Assembly (NCBI GenBank): GCA_019114305.1
Contig: DXFU01000080.1
Location: 1 to 40,243 of the forward strand
Length of the DNA: 40,243 bases
Origin: Candidatus Hungatella pullicola
GTDB lineage: Bacteria > Bacillota > Clostridia > Lachnospirales > Lachnospiraceae
Direction: 5' to 3'
Of this stretch, positions 7,206-15,641 are shown piece after piece. A model generated the notes under the pieces. It worked only from the letters and a program-made list of their open reading frames with translations. It was not told the DNA's origin and made no database searches. The first letter of the stretch is position 1. The number at the start of each line of letters is the position of its first letter. The translations under genes were made by a program, and so were the position numbers.

Positions 7206-8234
7206 TCAATCCGTCAGACGGTTTCCATACATTTTATCAAAATAATTCTGATATTCTCCGTTGATAATATGCTTCCACCAGTCCTGATTATCCAGATACC
7301 ACTGAATGGTCTGCTTAATTCCTGTGTCAAAAGTATACTGAGGCTTCCAACCCAGTTCTGTCTCCAGCTTAGTAGGATCTATAGCATATCTTCTGTCATG
7401 GCCCGGACGGTCTGTAACAAAACGGATCAGACTCTCCGGCTTATCCAGTGCCTTCAGAATGGTTTTTACCACCTCAAGATTGGTTCTCTCATTGTGTCCG
7501 CCCACATTGTAGATTTCCCCAACCTTTCCTTTGTGAATAATCAGATCAATGGCCTCACAGTGATCGGACACATGGAGCCAGTCTCTTACGTTTTCTCCGG
7601 TTCCGTATACAGGCAGCTCTTCATCTGCCAGAGCACGGCTGATAATCAGAGGAATAAGCTTCTCGGGGAAATGATATGGTCCGTAGTTGTTGGAACATCT
7701 GGAAATCGTCACAGGCAGCCCATAAGTTCTGTGATATGCCAGTACAAACAGATCCGCACTGGCCTTAGAGGAAGAATAAGGGCTGGAGGTATGAAGAGGC
7801 GTTTCCTCTGTAAAGAATAAATCCGGTCTGTCTAAAGGCAGATCTCCATATACCTCATCAGTTGATACCTGATGATATCTCTTAATTCCGTAGGTACGGC
7901 AGGCATCCAGCAAAGTTGTGGTTCCCATTACATTGGTGCGGACAAAGCTTTCCGGATCTGTGATGGAACGGTCTACATGGCTTTCTGCCGCGAAATTTAC
8001 GATTACATCCGGCTTCTCCTTCTCAAACAGATCAAAGATAAATTTTCTGTCTGCAATATCGCCTTTTACAAACTTATAATTTGGTTTATTTTCCACCGGC
8101 TTTAAGGTTTCCAGATTTCCTGCATAAGTAAGGAGATCCAGGTTGATAATCTGGTAATCCGGATACTTGTTTACCATGTGATGAACAAAGTTACCGCCTA
8201 TAAATCCGGCGCCTCCTGTTACAATAATCTTCAT
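7206..8234 (-). CDS. rfbB: dTDP-glucose 4,6-dehydratase
   Basis: A 342-residue extended SDR enzyme that converts dTDP-glucose to dTDP-4-keto-6-deoxyglucose. It begins MKIIVTGGAGFIGGNFV with the NAD-binding glycine motif. It also shows the family signature YHQVSTDEVYGDLP and the catalytic YSSSKASADL. A start 6 codons earlier is possible, but the upstream ATG overlaps the AGGAGG site that serves this ATG, so 8234 is chosen. It lies between rfbA and rfbD. Confidence 0.96.
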   Translation of the reverse strand: MKIIVTGGAGFIGGNFVHHMVNKYPDYQIINLDLLTYAGNLETLKPVENKPNYKFVKGDIADRKFIFDLFEKEKPDVIVNFAAESHVDRSITDPESFVRTNVMGTTTLLDACRTYGIKRYHQVSTDEVYGDLPLDRPDLFFTEETPLHTSSPYSSSKASADLFVLAYHRTYGLPVTISRCSNNYGPYHFPEKLIPLIISRALADEELPVYGTGENVRDWLHVSDHCEAIDLIIHKGKVGEIYNVGGHNERTNLEVVKTILKALDKPESLIRFVTDRPGHDRRYAIDPTKLETELGWKPQYTFDTGIKQTIQWYLDNQDWWKHIINGEYQNYFDKMYGNRLTD

Positions 8235-8257
8235 TTGAAAGTTCCTCCTCATGTAAA

Positions 8258-9145
8258 TTAATACAGCTTATCAATATATTTTCCAGCCAGCACATCCATC
8301 AGATAACGGCCATACTGATTTTTCTTTAAAGGCTCAATATCTGCCAGAAGCTGGTCCTTTGTGATCCAATGATTCAGGTAAGCGATCTCCTCCAGGCAGG
8401 CGATTTTCCTGTGCTGGTGAGTCTCCACTGTACGGACAAAATTAGTGGCATCCACCAGAGACTCATGAGTTCCGGTATCCAGCCAGGTAAATCCCTGACC
8501 TAAAAGCTCCACATCCAGCTTTCCGTTTTCCAGATAAATCCTGTTAAGATCTGTGATTTCCAGTTCTCCTCTGGCAGAAGGCTTCAGATTCTTGGCATAT
8601 TCCACAACATTGTTATCATAGAAGTACAAACCAGTTACACAGTAATTGCTCTTTGGATGTTCCGGTTTCTCTTCAATAGAGATAGCCTTTCCGCTGGAGT
8701 CAAATTCCACAATACCGAAACGCTCTGGGTCATCTACGTAATAGCCAAAAACGGTTGCCCCTTCCTTTTTATTGGCAGCGGCCAGCAGACGCTTGTTCAG
8801 ACCATGACCAGCAAAAATATTATCTCCCAGAATCATGGCCACACTGTCATCTCCAATAAATTTCTCTCCAATAATAAAGGCCTGGGCAAGTCCGTCAGGA
8901 GACGGCTGTACCGCATAGGAGAGACGGATTCCAAACTGAGAACCGTCTTTTAACAGCGCCTCAAAGCGAGGAGTATCGTCTGGTGTAGAAATAATAAGGA
9001 TATCTCTGATTCCCGCATTCATCAGCACAGACAGGGGATAATAAATCATAGGCTTATCATAAATAGGAAGAAGCTGCTTGGATGTTACCATAGTCAGCGG
9101 ATAAAGCCTTGTGCCGGATCCTCCGGCCAGAATAATACCTTTCAT
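8258..9145 (-). CDS. rfbA: Glucose-1-phosphate thymidylyltransferase
   Basis: A 295-residue nucleotidyltransferase of the RmlA type that makes dTDP-glucose from dTTP and glucose-1-phosphate. The N-terminal [18 protein letters not shown] is the nucleotide-binding loop. Further blocks are [27 protein letters not shown] and the C-terminal ITKDQL region. The length is normal. A GGAGG site lies 8 bases before the ATG. It starts 24 bases after the MerR/methyltransferase gene with no terminator between, so it may share that transcript. The glucose-1-phosphate substrate could come from the phospho-sugar mutase at 18445. Confidence 0.96.
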   Translation of the reverse strand: MKGIILAGGSGTRLYPLTMVTSKQLLPIYDKPMIYYPLSVLMNAGIRDILIISTPDDTPRFEALLKDGSQFGIRLSYAVQPSPDGLAQAFIIGEKFIGDDSVAMILGDNIFAGHGLNKRLLAAANKKEGATVFGYYVDDPERFGIVEFDSSGKAISIEEKPEHPKSNYCVTGLYFYDNNVVEYAKNLKPSARGELEITDLNRIYLENGKLDVELLGQGFTWLDTGTHESLVDATNFVRTVETHQHRKIACLEEIAYLNHWITKDQLLADIEPLKKNQYGRYLMDVLAGKYIDKLY

Positions 9146-9169
9146 AAAAAATCCTCCGTATTTTGTATT

Positions 9170-10351
9170 TTATTTTCGGCAAATAAAAGCGCCGGCCATT
9201 TTTGTTATGGAAATATAACCCTTTTTCTCCATTTTCTTCTCCAGGAATTCCCTAAACTCTTTGTAGCGGTCGCTTAAGTATTCCAGCTGATTGCCGTGAC
9301 AGGAGAGAATATATTCCATGAGAGCGCCGGGATCGTCTACTTCCAGATGATCCTCATACCGCACCTGCTCCACCTGTGAAAAATGCCGTTTTAAAATATC
9401 TCCGCCATTTTCCAGGCCGAACACATCATAAAGGTTCACCTCTGACAGACGGATTCGGGAATCAAACTCCTTAGCCAGCTGGCTGATCTCCTTCATATGC
9501 TCCCTTCCATAAGCGCTGCAGTAAAAAACTCCTTCCGGCTTCAAAACTCTGGAAATCTCTTCCAGCGCCAGATCCAGCTCTTTTACATAGAACAGCACAT
9601 GATTGGCTGCTGCCCGGTCAAAGCTCTCCCCTTCCTTTGGAATCTGCCGGCAGTCAAACACCTGATACACTCCTTGTTCCAGGATATCCTGAAGATTCTC
9701 CCTGGCCTCCTGTACCATGCCTTCCGATATGTCAGAAAGGCAGACCAAAACTCCCGGCGGAATCTTGCCCTGGTTTTCCTTCCACAGCTGACCGTTTCCG
9801 CAGCCCAATTCCAGGATCTTTTCCCCCGGCTTTATATCCATAAGAGAAAAGAGCCACTGAAACCACCCCATTGGATTAACGGCGTATTGTCTGTGAAGGT
9901 CAATGCGGATAGTAAGGTTGGCCCCGTTTTTGTACTGTTCCACCAGCATCTTCTCCATATTGGTAATATGGATTAAGTGAAGGATTTTATTCCAGTCTAT
10001 ATGGGAATTCTCCTTCACCAGCTTTAACGTTTCCTCCAGAGTTTCCTCTACCAGCTGAAGGTGTTCGATTTTCTTCTTAACCAGGCTCATCTGAAGTCTC
10101 AGGGACTGATCCAGCCCTGCGCCCTCCCGGTCATTGACTGTCATAGATCGAATCTCATCCAGGGAAAATCCCAGATACTTCAGCGATAAAATTTTCTGAA
10201 GCTTTCCAAAATCAGAATCTGTATACAGCCGGTATCCTGCTTCGCTGATTCCTGCCGGCTTTAAAAGGCCTTGCTTGTCATAATACCGGATGGTCCGGAC
10301 AGAAACATTGGCCTTTCTGGCAAACTCTCCGGAAGTATAATAATGTTCCAC
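9170..10351 (-). CDS. MerR-type regulator fused to a class I SAM methyltransferase
   Basis: A 393-residue two-domain protein with a GTG start. Residues 1-70 are a MerR winged helix (TSGEFARKANVSVRTIRYYD, then LKYLGFSLDEI). About 80-115 is the dimerisation coiled coil. Residues 150-390 are a methyltransferase with motif I at 179-187 (ILELGCGNG), a later CLSDISEGM acidic strand and FDRAAANHVLFYV. In ordinary MerR proteins the C-terminal part senses a ligand; here that role is probably taken by the methyltransferase, which may bind or modify the effector (inference). The promoter at 10409-10439 has the long 19-base spacer typical of MerR-controlled promoters, which suggests self-regulation. rfbA follows directly. 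Confidence 0.88.
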   Translation of the reverse strand: MEHYYTSGEFARKANVSVRTIRYYDKQGLLKPAGISEAGYRLYTDSDFGKLQKILSLKYLGFSLDEIRSMTVNDREGAGLDQSLRLQMSLVKKKIEHLQLVEETLEETLKLVKENSHIDWNKILHLIHITNMEKMLVEQYKNGANLTIRIDLHRQYAVNPMGWFQWLFSLMDIKPGEKILELGCGNGQLWKENQGKIPPGVLVCLSDISEGMVQEARENLQDILEQGVYQVFDCRQIPKEGESFDRAAANHVLFYVKELDLALEEISRVLKPEGVFYCSAYGREHMKEISQLAKEFDSRIRLSEVNLYDVFGLENGGDILKRHFSQVEQVRYEDHLEVDDPGALMEYILSCHGNQLEYLSDRYKEFREFLEKKMEKKGYISITKMAGAFICRK

Positions 10352-10408
10352 CTTATCACATCACCGCCTTTTCTTCCCTTGCCTGCCTTCTATTTCCTTT
10401 ATAAAGCC

Positions 10409-10439
10409 ATTATAAAGGGTGACGTAAGGAGAGGGTCAA
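10409..10439 (-). promoter_or_regulatory. MerR-type promoter with 19-bp spacer
   Basis: Minus-strand -35 TTGACC (10434-10439), 19-base spacer, -10 TATAAT (10409-10414). The spacer contains CCCTCTCCTTACGTCACCC, an imperfect dyad like the CCTCACG...CGTGAGG operators of MerR/TipA/BmrR-type activators. It lies upstream of the MerR-methyltransferase gene and probably controls it and the rfb genes. Confidence 0.75.
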
Positions 10440-10445
10440 GCCCTT

Positions 10446-10937
10446 TTATACCATCATCTGATAATTTTTTATATCCAGATACCGTCCAAACTTAACGCCC
10501 ACCTCCCGGATGGTACCCCGGTCTAAAAATCCCAGTTCCTCATGGAGACGAATACTCGCTTCATTTTCCCCTGTTATCACAGACACCACTGTATGGGTTG
10601 CCGGATCCCGTCTTGCCATATCAAGAATCTCTATCATAAGTTTTCTGGCAATTCCCCGTCTTCTGTATCTGTGATCCACATAAACGGAAAGCTCTACTGT
10701 AGCGCTGTAAGCCTCTTTTGCGCGATATGGGGAAAGGCAGGCATAGCCCACAGCTCTTTTGTCTTCCTCTGCCACAATCAAAGGATGGTTGCCTTTATTG
10801 TGGGTAAAAAACCATTCTCGCCGCTCCGGTATGGTCTTTTTTGTCAGGTCAAACGTGGCCGTGCCGTGTTCCACTTCATAATTGTAAATATCCAAAAGAT
10901 CAATTAAATCTTTTTCCTCTGCCATTCGGATCTTCAT
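10446..10937 (-). CDS. GNAT family N-acetyltransferase (Pat-like)
   Basis: A 163-residue acetyltransferase. The acetyl-CoA loop is visible as VDHRYRRRGIARKLM. The N-terminal DLLDIYNYEVEHGTATFD and the ENEASIRLHEELGF block resemble phosphinothricin/methionine sulfoximine acetyltransferases. The enzyme would transfer acetyl groups to a small amine; the natural substrate is unknown. An AAAGGAAG site precedes the ATG. It lies 65 bases after comF on the same strand and its stop is next to the -35 box of the MerR promoter. Confidence 0.9.
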   Translation of the reverse strand: MKIRMAEEKDLIDLLDIYNYEVEHGTATFDLTKKTIPERREWFFTHNKGNHPLIVAEEDKRAVGYACLSPYRAKEAYSATVELSVYVDHRYRRRGIARKLMIEILDMARRDPATHTVVSVITGENEASIRLHEELGFLDRGTIREVGVKFGRYLDIKNYQMMV

Positions 10938-11002
10938 TCTTTACTTCCTTTCTTTTCATCTGTAAAATACAGCCTTTATTCTCTATATCTGGTTATACGC
11001 AT

Positions 11003-11725
11003 TTAACTTCCCCTTCCAATGCACACGGCAAGAAAGTATACCTTAAGATCTGCCTTTTCCTTAAGAAGCGCTCTGGTACAGGCCTCTATAGTGCTTCCTG
11101 TAGTATATATATCATCTATAAGAAGAATGGTCTTCACATCCAACGGAACCGACTGCGCCTGAAAAGCGGCTTCCAAATTCTTAAGACGCTGCGCTGGATT
11201 TAATTCCTTTTGAGGCTTTGTCTTCCTGTCTCTTTTAATCAGCTCCTTCACAGGAATTTCCAATTTTCTTCCTATTTTATCCGCCAGAATCTGCGCCTGG
11301 TTAAATCCTCTCTGCCTCTTTCTGGAAGGATGAACAGGAACCGGCACCAGAACATCCGGCCCAATTCTCTCAATCAGCTTTCCATATCTCAAACATAGAG
11401 CCTCGCTGTAAAAATCCATATACTCTCTCTTATTTCCATATTTTATCTTTGCCATTGAGGCCTTGGCCGTATCGTTGTAATTAAGCAGTGCCTTTCCTGC
11501 CACAAAACTTCTTCTGTGCTTGGCACAGTCCCAGCAAAGCTCTCTGAATCTGTCTGTTATCTCCTTTCCGCACTTTTTACATGACGGCTCCTTTACAAAA
11601 GACAGCTTTCTTACACAGTCCGGACAGATTAAATTTCCTTTCGGCACAACAATCTCATTGCAGACCGGGCATCTTCTTGGGTAAAGAAGGTCCGTAAGCA
11701 TGGAAAGAATCTTTTCTATTCTCAT
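11003..11725 (-). CDS. comF: ComF family phosphoribosyltransferase-like protein
   Basis: A 240-residue ComF-type protein. The N-terminus carries CPVC and CPDC, then CKKC and CWDC, which are zinc-binding cysteine pairs. The C-terminal half is a type I phosphoribosyltransferase fold with the PRPP loop ILLIDDIYTTGSTIEA, and VPVPVHPSRKRQRGFNQA is the usual ComF block. ComF takes part in DNA uptake during competence, helping single-stranded DNA move at the cytoplasmic face. It sits 85 bases downstream of recD2, a neighbourhood common in Clostridia, and the two may act on incoming DNA together. Confidence 0.92.
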   Translation of the reverse strand: MRIEKILSMLTDLLYPRRCPVCNEIVVPKGNLICPDCVRKLSFVKEPSCKKCGKEITDRFRELCWDCAKHRRSFVAGKALLNYNDTAKASMAKIKYGNKREYMDFYSEALCLRYGKLIERIGPDVLVPVPVHPSRKRQRGFNQAQILADKIGRKLEIPVKELIKRDRKTKPQKELNPAQRLKNLEAAFQAQSVPLDVKTILLIDDIYTTGSTIEACTRALLKEKADLKVYFLAVCIGRGS

Positions 11726-11810
11726 AGGCCTTTTCCTTTCTGCGCCTTCAAGGTCCAGGCAGCCGGCTTACTCAGCTTATTTACAAAGTCACCGCCCCGC
11801 TGGGGGGCTG

Positions 11811-14039
11811 CTATTGCTCCCGGGTTGTTATTTCACAGATTCTCTCCTTCAGCCCGGAATACCGTCTCTGCTCCACCTCATTGTCAGCCATCTCCCGGAA
11901 CACCTGGGGAAGTCCTACAAGACAGACACACTTTCTGGCCCTTGTAACCGCTGTGTAAATCAGGTTTCTGGTCATCAGCATTCTGGGGCCGCTGTAAACA
12001 GGAATAACCACAGCCGGGTACTCGCTTCCCTGAGATTTGTGGATTGTAATGGCATAGGCCAGTTCCACCTCCTCCATCTGTTTAAAGCTGTAATCCACCA
12101 TTCGCTGCTCGTCAAATTCTACCGTTACCATCTCTGAAAAAGTATTGATTTCCCTGATAATTCCAATATCTCCATTATAAATTCCCAGCCCCTTATCAGT
12201 GGGAATTCCGTACTGACTTCGAATCTCCCATTCAATATTGTAGTTATTCTTAATCTGCATCACCTTGTCTCCCTCACGGAAAAGAGTTCCTCCCATCTCC
12301 TTCTCTTTCTTGCTCTCATGGGGGGGATTGAGAAATTCCTGAAGGATGGTGTTAAGTCTTTCCACTCCCAAAGCGCCCTTTCTCATAGGCGTCATAATCT
12401 GAATGTCATAGGGTTTTGCCTCTACATATCCGGGAAGTTTTTTCTGAACCAGCGTAATCATGGCATTAATAATGGAATTGGGATCCTCTCTGCGGATAAA
12501 AAGAAAATCCCGGCTTCTCTTGGCTAAGTCTACAGGCTCTCCCCTATTGATTTTATGCGCGTTTACCACAATATCGCTTTGGGTAGCCTGGCGGAAAATC
12601 TTAGTCAGGCGGACTACATTAAAACAGTTGGACTCAATCATATCTCTCAAAACATTTCCAGGCCCCACGCTGGGAAGCTGATTGACATCACCTACCAGTA
12701 TCAGACGCGTTCCCACATCCACAGCTTTTAAAAGAGCCTGCATCAGATGAATATCAACCATGGACATCTCATCAATGATTACGGCATCCGCATCCAGAGG
12801 ATTTTCTTCATTTCTCTCAAAATGTGTTCCCACTCCCTTTTCCTCTCCCGGAACACCAGAAATTTCCAAAAGGCGGTGTATGGTCTTTGCTTCCCAGCCT
12901 GTAGCCTCTGTCATCCGCTTTGCCGCACGTCCAGTGGGAGCCGCCAGGAGGATCTCCATCTGTGCCCGCTCAAAATACCGGATAATCGTGTTGATGGTAG
13001 TAGTCTTTCCGGTTCCCGGGCCTCCTGTAATAATCAAAAGTCCGCTGTTTACTGCTTCAATCACTGCCTGAATCTGTTTTTCATCTAACTGAAGCTTTTC
13101 TTCTTCCTGAATTTTCGCCAGATCGGCCTTAATCTCCTCCTCCTTGGCCCTTCCTTTGATATTCAGATCATGAAGCATCCTGGCCACATTTAATTCCATA
13201 TAATAGTACTGAGAAGCATAGACAATCCGTTTTCCCTCTGACTCCCGTATCACCAGCCTTTTATCAATCTGCATATCCATCAAATGCTTTTCCATATTCT
13301 CCGTTTCTACCCGAAGCAGCTCTGACGCCTGGGTCAGAAGTTCCTCTTCCGGAAGATAAGTATGACCATTGGCAGAGGCCTGAAGCAAAGTATAAAGCAG
13401 ACCGCATTTAATACGGAAATCCGAGTCTGTGAAAATTCCTGCTTTCCTGGCAATCTCGTCCGCCATTTTAAACCCCACGCCTGGAATATCATCTGCCAGT
13501 CGGTAAGGATTTTCTTTGATTACACTGTAAAGCCTGGGCCCGTACTCCTGAAATATTTTTGCTGCCAGATTCATGGAAATCCCATAATCCTGGAGAAACA
13601 TCATAGCCTGGCGCATCTCCTTCTTGGCGGATACCTGGTCAGAAATAGCCATAGCCATCTTCTCGCTGATTCCCTTCACTTCAGAAAGCCGCTCAGGCTC
13701 CTCCTCAATCACCCGGAATGTATCAGCTTTGAAATGCCGGACAATTCTTGCTGCCAAAGCAGCCCCTACTCCCTTAATAGCACCGGAGCCAAGGTATCGT
13801 TCCATGGAAGTGGTATCTTCCGGTGCCTTGATCTCATAGGACTCCACATTCATCTGCTCCCCGTAAACCGGATGCTCTGTCATAGTCCCGGAAGCCTCCA
13901 TCATCTCCCCCTCGGAGATGTAATGGAAAGAGCCTACCAAAGTATACTCTTTCCCTTCAGATGTCAGGCTCAAAACCGTGTAGCCGTTATCCTCGTTGCG
14001 AAATTTGATTTTCTCTACAAAACCACAGACCGTGGCCAT
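11811..14039 (-). CDS. recD2: RecD2-type ATP-dependent DNA helicase (SF1B)
   Basis: A 742-residue helicase, the size of RecD2. The start is set at the ATG giving MATVCGFVEKIKF, because a GGAG site lies upstream and the N-terminal OB domain of the family begins here; a 19-codon in-frame extension upstream is less likely. Helix-hairpin-helix segments follow (about 80-200, e.g. SGAIKGVGAALAARIV and DDIPGVGFKMADEIA). The motor has Walker A GGPGTGKTTT at about 339-347, IIDEMSMVD, LVGDVNQLPSVGPGNVL and the C-terminal AITIHKSQGSEYPAVVIP. RecD2 unwinds DNA 5' to 3' in repair without RecBC. It is flanked by mreB upstream and comF downstream. Confidence 0.95.
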   Translation of the reverse strand: MATVCGFVEKIKFRNEDNGYTVLSLTSEGKEYTLVGSFHYISEGEMMEASGTMTEHPVYGEQMNVESYEIKAPEDTTSMERYLGSGAIKGVGAALAARIVRHFKADTFRVIEEEPERLSEVKGISEKMAMAISDQVSAKKEMRQAMMFLQDYGISMNLAAKIFQEYGPRLYSVIKENPYRLADDIPGVGFKMADEIARKAGIFTDSDFRIKCGLLYTLLQASANGHTYLPEEELLTQASELLRVETENMEKHLMDMQIDKRLVIRESEGKRIVYASQYYYMELNVARMLHDLNIKGRAKEEEIKADLAKIQEEEKLQLDEKQIQAVIEAVNSGLLIITGGPGTGKTTTINTIIRYFERAQMEILLAAPTGRAAKRMTEATGWEAKTIHRLLEISGVPGEEKGVGTHFERNEENPLDADAVIIDEMSMVDIHLMQALLKAVDVGTRLILVGDVNQLPSVGPGNVLRDMIESNCFNVVRLTKIFRQATQSDIVVNAHKINRGEPVDLAKRSRDFLFIRREDPNSIINAMITLVQKKLPGYVEAKPYDIQIMTPMRKGALGVERLNTILQEFLNPPHESKKEKEMGGTLFREGDKVMQIKNNYNIEWEIRSQYGIPTDKGLGIYNGDIGIIREINTFSEMVTVEFDEQRMVDYSFKQMEEVELAYAITIHKSQGSEYPAVVIPVYSGPRMLMTRNLIYTAVTRARKCVCLVGLPQVFREMADNEVEQRRYSGLKERICEITTREQ

Positions 14040-14192
14040 GACACCATCTCTCCTTCCTCTTTTATCGGCGGCAGGATAGCTGTCACCGCACTGCAAAAAA
14101 CAGGCAATAGAGAGAAAATCCCTGTACCTATCCCATCTTCCGCCGTTGAGATAACAAAGCGGAAATATGAGATTGATACAGGGACAGTCTCG

Positions 14193-15194
14193 CTAAAATT
14201 CAGATTTACCATCTCCATGGGTAAATTCTATAAACTTGCCTGTTCCGATAGCCACCGCTGTCAGCGGATCTTCAGCTATCATGGTGTTAATGCCCGTCTT
14301 CTCCTCAATCAGAGCGTCCAGGCCGCTGAGAAGGGAGCCTCCTCCTGTAAGGACAATTCCTCTGTCAAAGATATCAGCTGCCAGCTCCGGAGGCGTTCTC
14401 TCCAGTACACTGTGCACTGCGTCTACAATCTGCATAGCCGGCTCCTTAAGAGCATCCAGCGTCTCATCAGAAGTAACTACAATGGTCTTTGGAAGTCCTG
14501 TAACCAGGTTTCTTCCTCTCACCTCCATAGTAAGAACCTCAGGTCTGCGGTAAGCTGCTCCTATATTAATCTTAATCTCCTCTGCGGTTCTCTCACCAAT
14601 GAGAAGATTATGTTTCTTTCTCATGTAGCGCACCAGGGCCTCATCAAAGTCATCTCCTGCAGTTTTAATAGAAGTACTTACGACTGTGCCGCCCAGAGAA
14701 ATTACAGCAATATCCGAGGTACCGCCGCCAATGTCTACAATCATGTTGCCGCATGCCTTGGCAATGTCAATTCCCGCTCCAATGGCTGCTGCAACCGGCT
14801 CTTCAATAATAGCCACCTCTCTGGCTCCTGCCTGGTAAGTGGCATCCTCTACTGCCTTCTTCTCAACTTCAGTGGCCCCGCTGGGGATACATACACTGAT
14901 TCTTGGCTTTCTCAATGTTCTCTTGCCTACTGCTTTATTAATGAAATACTTGAGCATCTTCTCTGTCACTGTATAGTCAGAGATAACGCCCTGTCTGAGA
15001 GGTCTGACGGCCACTATATTGCCAGGGGTTCGTCCAATCATCAGCCGTGCCTCCTCGCCGATGGCCTTGATCCGATTGGTATCCCTGTCAATGGCCACAA
15101 CGGAAGGTTCTTTTAATACAACGCCCTTTCCTTTAATATAGACCAAAATGCTGGCTGTTCCCAAATCTATTCCAATATCATTGGACATCATCAT
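14193..15194 (-). CDS. mreB: Rod shape-determining protein MreB/Mbl
   Basis: A 333-residue bacterial actin. The first of three consecutive ATGs (15192-15194) is chosen because GGAGG lies 8 bases upstream; the longer in-frame version has no site. Actin-family motifs are visible: phosphate 1 DIGIDLGTASILVY, phosphate 2 MIVDIGGGTSDIAVISLGG and the adenosine motif GIVLTGGGSLLSGL. It polymerises under the membrane and guides cell wall synthesis. No mreC or mreD follows, so it may be an Mbl-like second copy. About 150 bases separate it from recD2. Confidence 0.95.
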   Translation of the reverse strand: MMMSNDIGIDLGTASILVYIKGKGVVLKEPSVVAIDRDTNRIKAIGEEARLMIGRTPGNIVAVRPLRQGVISDYTVTEKMLKYFINKAVGKRTLRKPRISVCIPSGATEVEKKAVEDATYQAGAREVAIIEEPVAAAIGAGIDIAKACGNMIVDIGGGTSDIAVISLGGTVVSTSIKTAGDDFDEALVRYMRKKHNLLIGERTAEEIKINIGAAYRRPEVLTMEVRGRNLVTGLPKTIVVTSDETLDALKEPAMQIVDAVHSVLERTPPELAADIFDRGIVLTGGGSLLSGLDALIEEKTGINTMIAEDPLTAVAIGTGKFIEFTHGDGKSEF

Positions 15195-15279
15195 GTTTCG
15201 TTCCCTCCTGTTCCAGAGTTCCTTTATCAACATTAACTTTTTCCTTTTTCTATAATCAGGGCATAACTACCATAATACA

Positions 15280-15308
15280 ATTATATACAATAACCGTATG
15301 TTTTGAAA
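15280..15308 (-). promoter_or_regulatory. Candidate mreB promoter
   Basis: A perfect minus-strand -10 TATAAT (15280-15285) stands 17 bases from a weak -35, TTTCAA (15303-15308), about 85 bases before mreB. The weak -35 keeps this a candidate. Confidence 0.4.
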
Positions 15309-15362
15309 GGGTTTTTTTTATTTTTATTATGTTTATGTTTTTTTTATGAGAGCTACACACTT

Positions 15363-15636
15363 TTGACACATTTTCAAAATATACTGAAAATACGTTATCC
15401 AAAAGGATAACGGGGCCTTTGTTTCAAGTAAATTACTTGAAATCACAAAGCTTTTTCATACTCATACCGGACAGCTCTAGCTGTCCGGCCCCCCTAAAAA
15501 AGATGTTATCTTAATTTTATACACCTACCATTCCCAATCATTTCACAGAGGAGCTGCAGAAATACTTTTCTTATTTATTATAGACGGTTTTCCCGTTTTG
15601 TAAGCAGAAAAAGTATTTTGCGGCTTCTCTGTTTTT
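15363..15636 (+). other. Gene-free hairpin array; possible plus-strand structured RNA
   Basis: The 447 bases between mreB and the ABC-F gene hold no plausible ORF but four inverted repeats. (1) 15393-15412, CGTTATCC/GGATAACG with an AAAA loop. (2) About 15417-15450, TTTCAAGTAA/TTACTTGAAA flanked by CTTTG/CAAAG and followed by CTTTTTC. (3) About 15466-15489, CCGGACAGCT/AGCTGTCCGG with a 2-base loop. (4) An imperfect stem of about 25 bp, 15546-15570 with 15607-15631, followed by GTTTTTG. On the plus strand, hairpins 2 and 4 have U-runs as terminators do, and TTGACA (15363-15368) with GAAAAT 17 bases on lies just ahead. Whether it is a small RNA, mreB leader structure or 3' UTR of the ABC-F gene is not settled. 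No known riboswitch class was recognised. Confidence 0.4.
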
Positions 15637-15641
15637 GCGGA

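Noticed and set aside
13362-15116. A 584-codon plus-strand open frame opposite recD2 and mreB
   Set aside because: It lies antisense to two clear genes, has a composition unlike a normal protein (rich in Ser, His and Cys) and shows no ribosome binding site or family motif. It is a shadow of the minus-strand genes.
15393-15412. The CGTTATCC/GGATAACG hairpin as a terminator for the ABC-F gene
   Set aside because: On the minus strand it is followed by TATTTTC, lies about 230 bases beyond the stop and is not the nearest structure; the assignment is too weak.
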